The notes beneath the pieces were generated by a model that searched no databases, was not told where the DNA came from, and saw only the letters and a program-made list of their open reading frames with translations. A stretch of DNA of 7,353 nt. Origin: Erythrobacter sp. Its GTDB lineage: Bacteria; Pseudomonadota; Alphaproteobacteria; Sphingomonadales; Sphingomonadaceae. The stretch spans positions 1-7,353 of the forward strand of contig NZOF01000097.1 in NCBI GenBank assembly GCA_002695185.1, read 5' to 3'. The stretch's first letter is position 1. Every line of letters starts with the position of its first letter. Shown piece by piece: positions 1-6,391 of the stretch. The position numbers were made by a program, and so were the translations under genes.

Positions 1-55
1 GAGCAATGCCAGTCCATGCCATTGATCACTCCATCTCTCGCAAGGACGGCGTGAA

Positions 56-2098
56 TCATAACATGCTGGTATTGCTCAACAACTTTTGGATCGGGCTCTT
101 AGACGCATGGTCGCCGGCGGCCTCTGCGGGAAGCCCGTCACCATTCTGGTCGCTGCTTTCGCAATCGGGATGCTGGACCGGGCCAAAGCGCATTTCGTCC
201 GGAAGCCAATTGAGCGCCCGTTCCTTGACCTCGGCCTCGACGATCAATTGCCCGGAAAAGAGCTTCTCGGCCGATGCCGCAAGGTCGTGCTTCTTCGACG
301 CCGCGTAGCGATTGGAAAGCTCCAGGCCCCCGACCTCAGCAAAATGGGCCAGTATCCTGCCCTTGCTCACCCGATCGAAATAGCGGCGCGCCGTCGGGCG
401 CCACCAGACATGCTCTTCGATTTCGAGCTTGCGTCCCAGATGATCGATGAGATCCGCGCCGGTGCCGCCGATCGGGACCGCGTGGAGGGTCCGTGCGATC
501 GCCCAGCCCAGCCATGCAGCCCGCGTGCCTTCATCGAGGCCGCAGAAAGCGTCATAGCGCTCGACCAGGTTACCGGCTTCGGTCCAGCTGCGGTTGAGGC
601 CAGCGTCGAGCTCCGTCCAGGCCTCAGCGGCCGGGGTGTCGCTTTCAAACCCCGGAACGCGCGAATAGGGGGCAGTCGCGCGCAACTCGCTCGGATGCCC
701 GTAGCTGCGCCCAAGGGCGACATCGACCATGAAGAAGGTGCCAAGGTCGAGGGCGAAATGCGGATCGCTGGCCACATGGAGGCGGAGGATTTCGGTCTTC
801 ATGATCGCGAGTTCCTCAGCCAGCTTCCGACTGACCGGCGCGAGCGACGGGCCCTCCTCGACCAGTTCCTGCTCGACCTCCTCGGACGCGATGTCATCGG
901 CGTCAGTCTCGCTTTCCGCCTCTTCGACCTCCGGTTCGGGCTCGGGAACGACGAAAAGCCGCTCGTGAAGCTTAGGCTGGCCGTCGCTGCCAATGACGAG
1001 ATAGGCGAGCGCCTTTTCCTTCTGCTCCGCTGAGATGACGGGCGGCTTTTCGTTCAGAGCGTTGTGTTCCGCTTCGAGGGCCTCGATCCGGCTGATCTCC
1101 TCGTCTGAATAGCCATCCTCGTCGGCGTCATCGGCGATGGCTTCCAGTTCAATCTCGATGGCGCGCTGGCGCTCCTCTTCCTCTTGGGTCAGTTCAACGG
1201 GTTCGCCCTCCAGTTCATCGAGCGCCATCGTCTCCATGTAAGGTATGCGGGTTTCGCAGATGATGCGGACCTCGCCAAAGCCGTCCTGCGCGCGAACAGC
1301 CTGGGCCGCCGCTTCCATGCGCTCGTCCGCGAGGCGATCGATGATATCGCTGTCGATCCAGTTCTCATTGGCGGCATCGGAGAAGAGATCGCTGTCAATA
1401 CGGCCGCCTGCCGCGAGATAAGCATCGCGCCCGACCAGCAGGGCTTTGGGGTCGCTGCCGCGATAGAAGCCGGAGATCAGCCGCCGGCGAATTTCGCTCA
1501 AATTGGTCGAATAATAGCCGTTGCCCATTTCTTCGAACACGGCCGCCTGCCGCACCGTATCGGAGATGCTGGCATAGGCCTTGGCGACATCGAGCGTGAT
1601 TTCCCCTGCCGCGAGCGCATCGAAAATGGTGTCGGCAAGGCCGGCAAGCCGCAGGCGCCCGAGGACGAAACGCTCGGTGAGGCCGAAATGCTTGGCGACG
1701 TCGGCTGGCGTTTTCTTCTCGCTATCGATGATCTCCTGGAACGCCCGGCATTCCTCGGCGGGGGACATATTGAGGCGGATGAAATTTTCGATCAGGCTGA
1801 CCTCGGTCGCGTCATTCTTGTCGGCAAGCACCATCACGGCGACGGGATAGTCAGGCCCCAGAACGCCGTCTTCGATGAGCGCGTGGATCTGGGTCAGCCG
1901 TCGGCCGCCGGCAGTGATGCGATATTCGCCCTTCTTGCGGGCCACCGGGATGCCGATCAGGTTTTGGATGATGCCCTTGGCGGCGATGCTCGCCTTGAGT
2001 TCCGCATCCGCTTCTGGATCGCTGCGCTTGCGCACATTGGTGGGTGCGATCGAGAGTTTGGACGCCGGAACGAAGATGATGGGAGGTGTTTTGTTCAT
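56..2098 (-). CDS. ParB/RepB/Spo0J-family protein, large variant with acidic linker
   Basis: This 680-residue protein has an N-terminal ParB/sulfiredoxin-type domain (about residues 8-115). Seen in it are the TAGGRRLTQI stretch (residues 62-71, equivalent to the GERRxRA box of ParB) and ENFIRLNMSPAEEC (104-117, equivalent to ENxxRxxLxPxEEA). An HTH follows at about 128-155 (PADVAKHFGLTERFVLGRL). Canonical ParB proteins are about 300 residues and bind parS sites to segregate DNA; this one is more than twice as long. Residues 293-415 are a strongly acidic Glu/Asp-rich linker, and a folded-looking C-terminal domain with many Trp and Leu follows (about 422-640). The ATG start is supported by GGAG about 8 nt upstream on the minus strand. 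It lies 33 bp downstream of the toprim gene, so the two are probably co-transcribed. No ParA is in the window. Plasmid or integrative-element maintenance, or a regulatory role, is inferred from the family; the role of the C-terminal region is unknown. Confidence 0.9.
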   Translation of the reverse strand: MNKTPPIIFVPASKLSIAPTNVRKRSDPEADAELKASIAAKGIIQNLIGIPVARKKGEYRITAGGRRLTQIHALIEDGVLGPDYPVAVMVLADKNDATEVSLIENFIRLNMSPAEECRAFQEIIDSEKKTPADVAKHFGLTERFVLGRLRLAGLADTIFDALAAGEITLDVAKAYASISDTVRQAAVFEEMGNGYYSTNLSEIRRRLISGFYRGSDPKALLVGRDAYLAAGGRIDSDLFSDAANENWIDSDIIDRLADERMEAAAQAVRAQDGFGEVRIICETRIPYMETMALDELEGEPVELTQEEEERQRAIEIELEAIADDADEDGYSDEEISRIEALEAEHNALNEKPPVISAEQKEKALAYLVIGSDGQPKLHERLFVVPEPEPEVEEAESETDADDIASEEVEQELVEEGPSLAPVSRKLAEELAIMKTEILRLHVASDPHFALDLGTFFMVDVALGRSYGHPSELRATAPYSRVPGFESDTPAAEAWTELDAGLNRSWTEAGNLVERYDAFCGLDEGTRAAWLGWAIARTLHAVPIGGTGADLIDHLGRKLEIEEHVWWRPTARRYFDRVSKGRILAHFAEVGGLELSNRYAASKKHDLAASAEKLFSGQLIVEAEVKERALNWLPDEMRFGPVQHPDCESSDQNGDGLPAEAAGDHASKSPIQKLLSNTSML

Positions 2099-2131
2099 GG
2101 AGTGTCTCCGTTGCGCGGAGCGCCCCGACTA

Positions 2132-3016
2132 TCAGGCCGCTAGCCGCGCCCGCTCCACCACCACCTCCCCTCCTGCCCGGTGCAGCTCGTTCCAGTCATT
2201 GAATGGAGCGGGCGGCCACAGGGTGAGGACCTGTCTCCCGGGCCGCATGTAGCGCGCCATCGCTTTGGCAACGGCGCCGCGCCCCGCCCTGTCATTGTCC
2301 GCGAGCAGGACGAGCCGCTTGACGCTCTGCGGAATAGCGATCCTATCGAACCGTTCGGCGCCCAGCGTTGCCCAGACAGGAATGCCAAGAAGCGTCCCGG
2401 CTGACGCCGCGTTCTCGACCCCTTCGGCAAGACCCAGCACGGTTTGCGCGGGTTGCAGTTGCACCGCGCCCGCTTTCGGTGAGCCCAGGGTCCGCTTGAA
2501 CTTTGCAAGCAACGCCGGGCGGCCATTGGGCTGAAGAAATATTCGCTGGACGGCGACAACCTCGCCAGCCTCGACGACGGCGGCTAGAATGGCGGGAAGA
2601 TAACGTAGGTCCCTCCCGGTGCCGAGGGGCGTCGCGCCATGGAAGCGTAGGGCGTGCGATGCCTGATATATGCGTCTGCCCGCAAGATAGCGCGCAGCGG
2701 GTGTGCCCTTGATGGGGCGTGCCTCGCGCCAGAGCCTCAGCGCCACGGTGGATCTTCGCCAACTATGTGCTGCTACGCGGTTTCCGCTATCTGCCCCACC
2801 GGATAAATCGATGCGATTACGCCGCAAGGCGCGCAGAATCTCAGCGATAGTGCAGCCTGCAAAGCATTTGAGCAGCAGGGCCGAATCACCGACTCTCACC
2901 GAGAGGCTCGGATTCCGGTCCTCATGGGCAGGACAACGGCACATGCCGCCACCGTTTGTCCAGGTTCCGCCAAACCTTCGGACGAGTGCCTCGCCTCGCC
3001 GATCAAGCGCGGTCAT
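2132..3016 (-). CDS. Toprim domain protein with CHC2-type zinc finger (primase-like)
   Basis: This 294-residue protein has the layout of mobile-element primase-like proteins. An N-terminal CHC2-like zinc finger is visible, with likely ligands C28, H31, C51 and C55 in CPAHEDRNPSL and KCFAGC. A central linker region (about 90-185) precedes a C-terminal toprim domain. The toprim acidic residues are present: E198 in LAEGVENA and the DxD pair D240/D242 in LLADNDRAG. In this family the zinc finger binds single-stranded DNA and toprim coordinates Mg2+ for nucleotidyl transfer. There is no helicase domain here, so it would act as a stand-alone primase-like or DNA-processing enzyme; this is inference. 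The start was chosen because residues 1-25 lead straight into the zinc finger. No clear Shine-Dalgarno sequence is seen, and the start codon sits inside an inverted repeat (3010-3026). It is the first gene of the leftward pair with the ParB-like gene. Related proteins are common on sphingomonad plasmids and integrative elements. Confidence 0.88.
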   Translation of the reverse strand: MTALDRRGEALVRRFGGTWTNGGGMCRCPAHEDRNPSLSVRVGDSALLLKCFAGCTIAEILRALRRNRIDLSGGADSGNRVAAHSWRRSTVALRLWREARPIKGTPAARYLAGRRIYQASHALRFHGATPLGTGRDLRYLPAILAAVVEAGEVVAVQRIFLQPNGRPALLAKFKRTLGSPKAGAVQLQPAQTVLGLAEGVENAASAGTLLGIPVWATLGAERFDRIAIPQSVKRLVLLADNDRAGRGAVAKAMARYMRPGRQVLTLWPPAPFNDWNELHRAGGEVVVERARLAA

Positions 3017-3026
3017 TGAATGACCG
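3010..3026. repeat. Perfect inverted repeat over the toprim start codon
   Basis: The arms CGGTCAT (3010-3016) and ATGACCG (3020-3026) are exact reverse complements around the 3-bp spacer TGA. The toprim ATG (minus strand, 3016-3014) is the end of one arm. The layout fits either an operator for a dimeric regulator or a small mRNA hairpin masking the start codon. Which of the two, if either, is inference. Confidence 0.5.
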
Positions 3027-3359
3027 ACGGCTGGTTGCTCGCGCCTCCATTCATGATTTTGGAGGCAATATTTCGCCGAATGCTCAGGGAAATATGGTGG
3101 GTGAATGAGAGGATTGAAGCGAGCATGGAATTGATCCTGTCAGCAGGATGGGCTGCCGAGCCCACAGGGCTCCCCCTCCCAGCCCCACTCCCCTTTCAGC
3201 CCTTGGCGGCTGCCGCCATGATCCGCGCCCGGCTCCGTTGGCATCAGCGATCAACGCAGCCGATACGGCTCCAGGACGCCGGCTCTCCGGTTGCTTTTAG
3301 GTTTCATTTTCATGACAATGCCACACAGGTAACGGACTGGCTTCCCGCCGGCGATCTAG
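3017..3359. other. Divergent intergenic region between toprim and LuxR-type genes
   Basis: This stretch should hold the promoters of the leftward toprim-ParB operon and of the rightward LuxR-type gene. Besides the two inverted repeats near its left edge I find no convincing -35/-10 pair, RNA gene or conserved small gene. An open frame runs rightwards from 3020, but it has no ribosome binding site and resembles no family I know. Confidence 0.5.
3043..3066. repeat. Inverted repeat upstream of the toprim gene
   Basis: The arms GCCTCCA (3043-3049) and TGGAGGC (3060-3066) are exact reverse complements separated by 10 bases. The repeat lies 27-50 bp upstream of the toprim start, in the likely promoter or 5' leader of the leftward operon. 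It may be a regulator binding site or a leader hairpin. Confidence 0.45.
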
Positions 3360-3377
3360 GTGCAATCGGGCCGCCAG

Positions 3378-3410
3378 CATGCAAGAGGTCGCGCTCAAGC
3401 CATGCAAGAG
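3378..3410. repeat. 10-bp direct repeat at the LuxR-type gene start
   Basis: CATGCAAGAG occurs at 3378-3387 and again at 3401-3410, offset by 23 bp (about two helical turns). The second copy contains the chosen start codon and the first contains an out-of-frame ATG. It may be an operator pair or a small duplication. Confidence 0.35.
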
Positions 3411-3977
3411 AAACAAGCTCCCCCCGACATTACCGCTTATCGAGAGCGACTCGAAACTTTGACCGGGAGGCCGCGGGAATGTCTTGAACTGCTCGCCGAG
3501 CGCTACCCCCCAAAGAAGATCGCCGGAATTCTGAAGATCGGCACGGACCAGGTGTACAAACATATCGCGAAGGCGCGTGATCATCTTGGTGGAGTTGAGC
3601 GCAGCGAGGCAGTGCGCCTTTTTGTGGCTTTCCAGGCGCAAGTGAACGAAGCTTTACCCCCCACCCAATTATTAGCCCCCCAATCTTTGGGTCTGTCCTC
3701 GGACGATGTTTCCCGGCCATCTGATCCCGCTAACCAAGTAGCGGGTGCATCGGCCCAGCCCGACGGACCATTCACCGAAGAGCAGGATATCTACATCCTT
3801 TCCCAGGTGGTCCCGACCCTGATGGCGTATGCGCCGCTCAGATCGAGCGGGAGAAAAGAAAATGACCTGACAACGCGCATCACCATGGCCACGGTTGCCG
3901 TTCTGACGGCTGCCGCCCTTGTAGCGGCAGGATCGGCCGCATCACTGCTGTCGGCGCTCAACGGGATGCCCCGATAA
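3402..3977 (+). CDS. LuxR-type HTH protein with C-terminal transmembrane helix
   Basis: This 191-residue protein has a LuxR/sigma-region-4-like HTH at about residues 18-63. The stretch LTGRPRECLELLAERYPPKKIAGIL matches the usual LT.RE.EvL.l...G.s.keIA..L pattern, and TDQVYKHIAKARDHLG is the recognition helix. A Pro/Ser-rich linker (about 86-125) follows. One hydrophobic helix at about 159-186, preceded by RKENDLTTR, would anchor the protein in the inner membrane with the HTH in the cytoplasm. There is no receiver or autoinducer domain. The ATG at 3402 was chosen over an in-frame GTG at 3360, because the HTH begins close after it; its Shine-Dalgarno is poor (AGAGG about 13 nt away). A 10-bp direct repeat covers the start region. 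It heads a same-strand run that includes a small helical protein, a membrane protein and a RadC-like protein. A membrane-tethered regulator is inferred from the architecture; its signal and targets are unknown. Confidence 0.78.
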   Translation: MQEKQAPPDITAYRERLETLTGRPRECLELLAERYPPKKIAGILKIGTDQVYKHIAKARDHLGGVERSEAVRLFVAFQAQVNEALPPTQLLAPQSLGLSSDDVSRPSDPANQVAGASAQPDGPFTEEQDIYILSQVVPTLMAYAPLRSSGRKENDLTTRITMATVAVLTAAALVAAGSAASLLSALNGMPR

Positions 3978-4039
3978 GCTGACCCATCCCCATCACACCC
4001 AATTTGACCCGCTCCGGGCAGGAACGGGAAGGAGACCCC

Positions 4040-4384
4040 ATGCGCGTAAAACGCAAAGACATCGCACAATCAGTCGCAGACCGGCTCTTTGCCGCAGAGA
4101 CTGCTCTCGACCTCGCTGCTGCCCGCATTGCGGAACTGAATGCCGCACTGCCCCTGGCTCGGCTCGACGCGCGGCTCTCCGCCACCATCGGGCAGGATGC
4201 GGTGACCAGTTCGGCTGCCGCCATGGTGCTCGTCGCCCGAACACGCGAAGAGATCGTTGCAACCCATGCGAACCTCAAGCGGGCCAGCGACGACATGGGC
4301 CTGCGGGAAGTCAGCTACGGCGATCTTTTCAAAGCCGGACTGGCGCAGCAGAGCACGCCTGAGCCGCATCTTCGCGCGGTCTGA
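4040..4384 (+). CDS. Small helical protein of unknown function
   Basis: This 114-residue protein is not recognised as any named family. It is Ala-rich and predicted by eye to be almost entirely helical. Residues 3-32 (KRKDIAQSVADRLFAAETAL and on) form an amphipathic stretch with heptad-like Leu/Ala spacing. There is no signal peptide, membrane segment or cysteine pattern. The start at 4040 is chosen because GGAAGGAGA lies 5 nt upstream; an in-frame ATG at 4004 lacks such a site. It begins 62 bp after the LuxR-type gene on the same strand and is probably co-transcribed with it and with the membrane protein downstream. A role as a partner of the membrane-anchored HTH protein is possible but is only inferred from position. 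Confidence 0.7.
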   Translation: MRVKRKDIAQSVADRLFAAETALDLAAARIAELNAALPLARLDARLSATIGQDAVTSSAAAMVLVARTREEIVATHANLKRASDDMGLREVSYGDLFKAGLAQQSTPEPHLRAV

Positions 4385-4441
4385 CCTACGCTATTACAAT
4401 ATGTTGACGGACCGGAGCTGTTCCTGTTCATCCTTGGGACG

Positions 4442-4879
4442 ATGCGACAAAGTGCTTTCCTAGTGCTGCTGATCCTCAGTTCGCTATATGCGGGCTTGCG
4501 TGGCGGCCGGCCCGAGCAAATCGGGGCGGCCTCCCTGCTGGGCGGCGCCCTCCTCTCTACACTTGTCGTCAGTCCCTTTGGAGGCCGCTTCCGGCTTGTC
4601 GAAACAGGCATGTTGCTCATCGACATCGCTATTCTGGGCAGTTTCCTATGGCTTTCAATAAGAAGCACGCGCTTCTGGCCGCTGTGGATCGCAGCAATGC
4701 TGGGGGCAGAAGTGATTGTCCACCTCATGCGGGCGATCATGCCGGGCATCATCCCCCAAGCGTATATCGATGGCCTGGCGATCTGGAGCTGGATCATCCA
4801 GCTGATGCTTGTCGCGGGAACCTGGCGGCATCAAAGGAGACTGGCGCGTCAGGGTGTCGACGCATCCTGGAAGAGCTGA
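4442..4879 (+). CDS. Multi-pass inner-membrane protein of unknown function
   Basis: This 145-residue protein is dominated by hydrophobic segments. By eye there are four or five: about residues 4-18, 27-45, 54-72, 78-98 and 107-127. They are followed by a basic, soluble C-terminal tail (WRHQRRLARQ) likely to lie in the cytoplasm. No catalytic motif or transporter signature is recognisable. The ATG at 4442 begins just before the first hydrophobic segment; only a weak Shine-Dalgarno-like GGGA lies 4-7 nt upstream. The gene lies 57 bp after the small helical protein, and its 3' end overlaps the start of the RadC-like reading frame, suggesting translational coupling. It may be a membrane partner in this gene set, but its function cannot be read from the sequence. 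Confidence 0.72.
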   Translation: MRQSAFLVLLILSSLYAGLRGGRPEQIGAASLLGGALLSTLVVSPFGGRFRLVETGMLLIDIAILGSFLWLSIRSTRFWPLWIAAMLGAEVIVHLMRAIMPGIIPQAYIDGLAIWSWIIQLMLVAGTWRHQRRLARQGVDASWKS

Positions 4880-5451
4880 TCGCACTTACCTGCCCTGCTC
4901 GGGCGGAAGAATTGTCGTTGCAAATGGTCGAGCGCTTCGGATCATTGGGTGAAGCGCTCGCGGCGCAGCCGTTGGATCGTCTGGCGGTGATGGGCACTTC
5001 GAGCCACATCGAGCGCAGCTTTGTCTGCCTTCAAATGGCGATCGACCATATTCTGCGTGGACGCATCGCTGACAAATGCGTGTTGTCCAATGAAGAAGCG
5101 GTCCTTGAATATCTCCGTGCGACCATGGCCTTTGCCCCCGTCGAGCAGATGCGGGTCCTCTTTTTGAACGCGGCCAATCATTTGCTGGTCGACGAGGTTA
5201 TGGCGCCCGGAACGGTTTCAAGCGTTCACATCTATCCCCGGGAGGTGCTGAAACGTTGCCTCGACGTGGGAGCAACCGCCATCCTCCTCGTCCACAACCA
5301 TCCCTCGGGGAGGGCGGCGCCATCGAAGGCTGACAAGACGATGACCACGCAGATTGCGGAAGCAGCACGCTGGTTCGGCATCGCGGTGCATGATCATCTC
5401 ATCGTCGCACGCGAAGGCTGGGTCAGCTTTCGCAGAGCCGGCTATCTGTAA
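4822..5451 (+). CDS. RadC-like JAMM/JAB-domain protein (start unresolved)
   Basis: The protein has a RadC-type layout: a helix-hairpin-helix-like N-terminus (RRILEELIAL through FGSLGEALAAQPLDRLAVMG) and then a JAB/MPN domain. The JAMM zinc site is complete, with Glu in LLVDEVMAPGTV, the pair in LVHNHPSG and the S-x-x-D of PSKAD. RadC proteins were named for DNA repair, but this role is disputed; many sit on mobile elements and their substrate is unknown. Family-like sequence begins near 4819. The only in-frame ATG upstream is at 4648 and would place 58 implausible residues inside the membrane gene. The next in-frame starts, TTG at 4912 or 4918 and ATG at 4924, would remove part of the conserved N-terminus. 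Coordinates here mark the homology boundary at a CTG codon, not a proven start. The preceding gene overlaps it by 58 bp in another frame. Family assignment is firm and the start is not. Confidence 0.82.
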   Translation: MAASKETGASGCRRILEELIALTCPARAEELSLQMVERFGSLGEALAAQPLDRLAVMGTSSHIERSFVCLQMAIDHILRGRIADKCVLSNEEAVLEYLRATMAFAPVEQMRVLFLNAANHLLVDEVMAPGTVSSVHIYPREVLKRCLDVGATAILLVHNHPSGRAAPSKADKTMTTQIAEAARWFGIAVHDHLIVAREGWVSFRRAGYL

Positions 5452-5578
5452 CTGCGCGCGGGCGACGCCCGGTAACGCCATAGCCTTCCCTCTGGAAACG
5501 CGAGGCCGCCAATCTGTCGCTGTCCGTCGTGCGCCCTCTATCCGCGATTTTTTCGATCAAGTGCAAAGGAGTTTGGGA

Positions 5579-6034
5579 ATGACACATATTCCATCCGCCG
5601 ACATGCGCGTCGACATCTGCAAGAGGCTGGTCGCGATGCGGAAGATCGTCGGTGTCTCGCTCGGATATAGCCTATGCCCTAACCCGGTCTGGGACATGCT
5701 GTTGGACCTTTACCTGGCCGACCACGACCATAGGGACGTCTTCATGCTCTCGCTGTGCGGGGCCGCCAACATTCCCTCCTCAACGGCGCAGCGAAAGATC
5801 GTGGAGATGGAGAAAGCCGGGTGGCTGAGAAGAGAGAGTACGGATACTGACCGGCGGTGCATCGAAGTGAAGTTGACACCCGATGGCGCGCGGCTCGTCA
5901 ACAGCCTGCTCGATGGCATGATAGACATTTTGCGAAGTGGTGATCCTCCTGTTCCGCTGCAGGCCTACCCGAATACCGACCCGGCGCGGCAGGGAGTATC
6001 TGCCGCTCTCACCTCGCCTCAGCGGCCAAGCTGA
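5579..6034 (+). CDS. MarR-like winged-helix DNA-binding protein
   Basis: This 151-residue protein looks like a small MarR-type regulator. The HTH lies at about residues 56-84, with SLCGAANIPSSTAQRKIVEMEKAGWL as turn, recognition helix and exit. The wing follows at about 85-101 (RRESTDTDRRCIEVKLTPDG), including the Asp-x-Arg typical of MarR wings. The last 25 residues are Pro-rich and probably disordered. The ATG at 5579 is chosen because AAGGAG (5565-5570) lies 8 nt upstream; the same frame is open further upstream into the RadC-like gene but without such a site. It begins 127 bp after the RadC-like gene, which leaves room for its own promoter. N-terminal helices that normally dimerise MarR proteins are present but short. 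Its target is unknown; it may control the genes around it. Confidence 0.78.
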   Translation: MTHIPSADMRVDICKRLVAMRKIVGVSLGYSLCPNPVWDMLLDLYLADHDHRDVFMLSLCGAANIPSSTAQRKIVEMEKAGWLRRESTDTDRRCIEVKLTPDGARLVNSLLDGMIDILRSGDPPVPLQAYPNTDPARQGVSAALTSPQRPS

Positions 6035-6145
6035 GCTGGACAGCGACGGACGCCCTTGCCACGGTCAGCGCCCCGCTGGCGCCACCGAAACGAATTGCCT
6101 GCAGTCGCCGGCGCATCGAGCGGCGCGAGGTTCCATGTGCAGTGC

Positions 6146-6173
6146 TTGAACAAGCCGCGCGCGTTCCCATATC
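6146..6173 (+). promoter_or_regulatory. Possible sigma70-type promoter for the short ORF
   Basis: TTGAAC (6146-6151) and CATATC (6168-6173) are spaced 16 bp apart, about 36 bp before the start codon of the 22-codon ORF. The -10 match is partial, so this is only a plausible candidate. The rest of 6035-6190 shows nothing I can assign. Confidence 0.22.
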
Positions 6174-6208
6174 CGCTTCACGTTCAACAACGGAAAGGAG
6201 GTGGTCAG

Positions 6209-6277
6209 ATGTCTCATTGTCCTACGCCACGTGCGTCAGAGAGTCTGGGCATGGCCTCCGCGGGGGTCAGGCTCTAA
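6209..6277 (+). CDS. 22-residue short ORF with a very strong ribosome binding site
   Basis: The ORF encodes a peptide beginning MSHCPTPRASESLGMASAGV and ending RL. AAAGGAGG (6194-6201) lies 7 nt upstream of the ATG and is a nearly ideal anti-16S match, better than that of any larger gene here. The stop codon sits in the 3-nt loop of a 6-bp hairpin, and a terminator-like hairpin follows 26 bp later. GGAGG of the ribosome binding site can pair with CCTCC at 6255-6259 inside the ORF, which could hide it. It resembles either a leader peptide/riboregulator or a small RNA carrying an ORF. It lacks a signal peptide or membrane segment. I do not recognise the peptide, and its one cysteine gives no clear clue. 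Function is unknown; the strength of the signals is what supports the call. Confidence 0.5.
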   Translation: MSHCPTPRASESLGMASAGVRL

Positions 6278-6282
6278 GCCTG
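6268..6282 (+). promoter_or_regulatory. Hairpin centred on the short ORF stop codon
   Basis: CAGGCT (6268-6273) and AGCCTG (6277-6282) are exact reverse complements with the 3-base loop CTA. The TAA stop (6275-6277) spans the loop and the 3' arm. Such a placement could couple termination of translation to RNA folding; that effect is inference. Confidence 0.4.
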
Positions 6283-6303
6283 CCGCACAAGGCACAGACA
6301 GTG

Positions 6304-6340
6304 GATAGGCCGCCTGTAAAATGGCGGCCTATCGTTTATT
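6304..6340 (+). terminator. Rho-independent-type terminator after the short ORF
   Basis: GATAGGCCGCC (6304-6314) and GGCGGCCTATC (6323-6333) form a perfect 11-bp stem with the 8-base loop TGTAAAAT. A short T-rich tail GTTTATT follows. It would end a transcript carrying the 22-codon ORF and isolate the downstream AHSA1-family gene. The T tract is modest, so efficiency is uncertain. Confidence 0.7.
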
Positions 6341-6391
6341 GGCGTTCCAGACATTGCAGATCGCGGGGCTCGCCCCCTACAGATCGGCCCA

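Noticed and set aside
1..55. Short repeated ATGCCA and CAATG/CATTG elements after the ParB-like stop codon
   Set aside because: Too short and irregular to support a terminator, origin or binding site.
86..1033. 315-codon ORF antisense to the ParB-like gene, and a similar 319-codon one at 1184-2143
   Set aside because: Both are antisense shadows of a high-GC coding frame, rich in Arg/Ala/Gly, with no family features; the opposite strand carries clear ParB motifs.
3020..3487. 155-codon rightward ORF starting beside the toprim gene
   Set aside because: No ribosome binding site, no recognisable family, and it overlaps the LuxR-type gene in another frame. The start lies within an inverted repeat. 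I could not exclude a lineage-specific protein but see no positive support.
5459..5471. Small GC hairpin (CGGGC-GAC-GCCCG) just after the RadC-like stop codon
   Set aside because: Only 5 bp of stem and no T tract; too weak to call a terminator.
6219..6234. Near-palindrome with CACGTG in the short ORF, considered as a parS-like site
   Set aside because: It does not match the canonical parS consensus, and a CACGTG core is common by chance in high-GC DNA.
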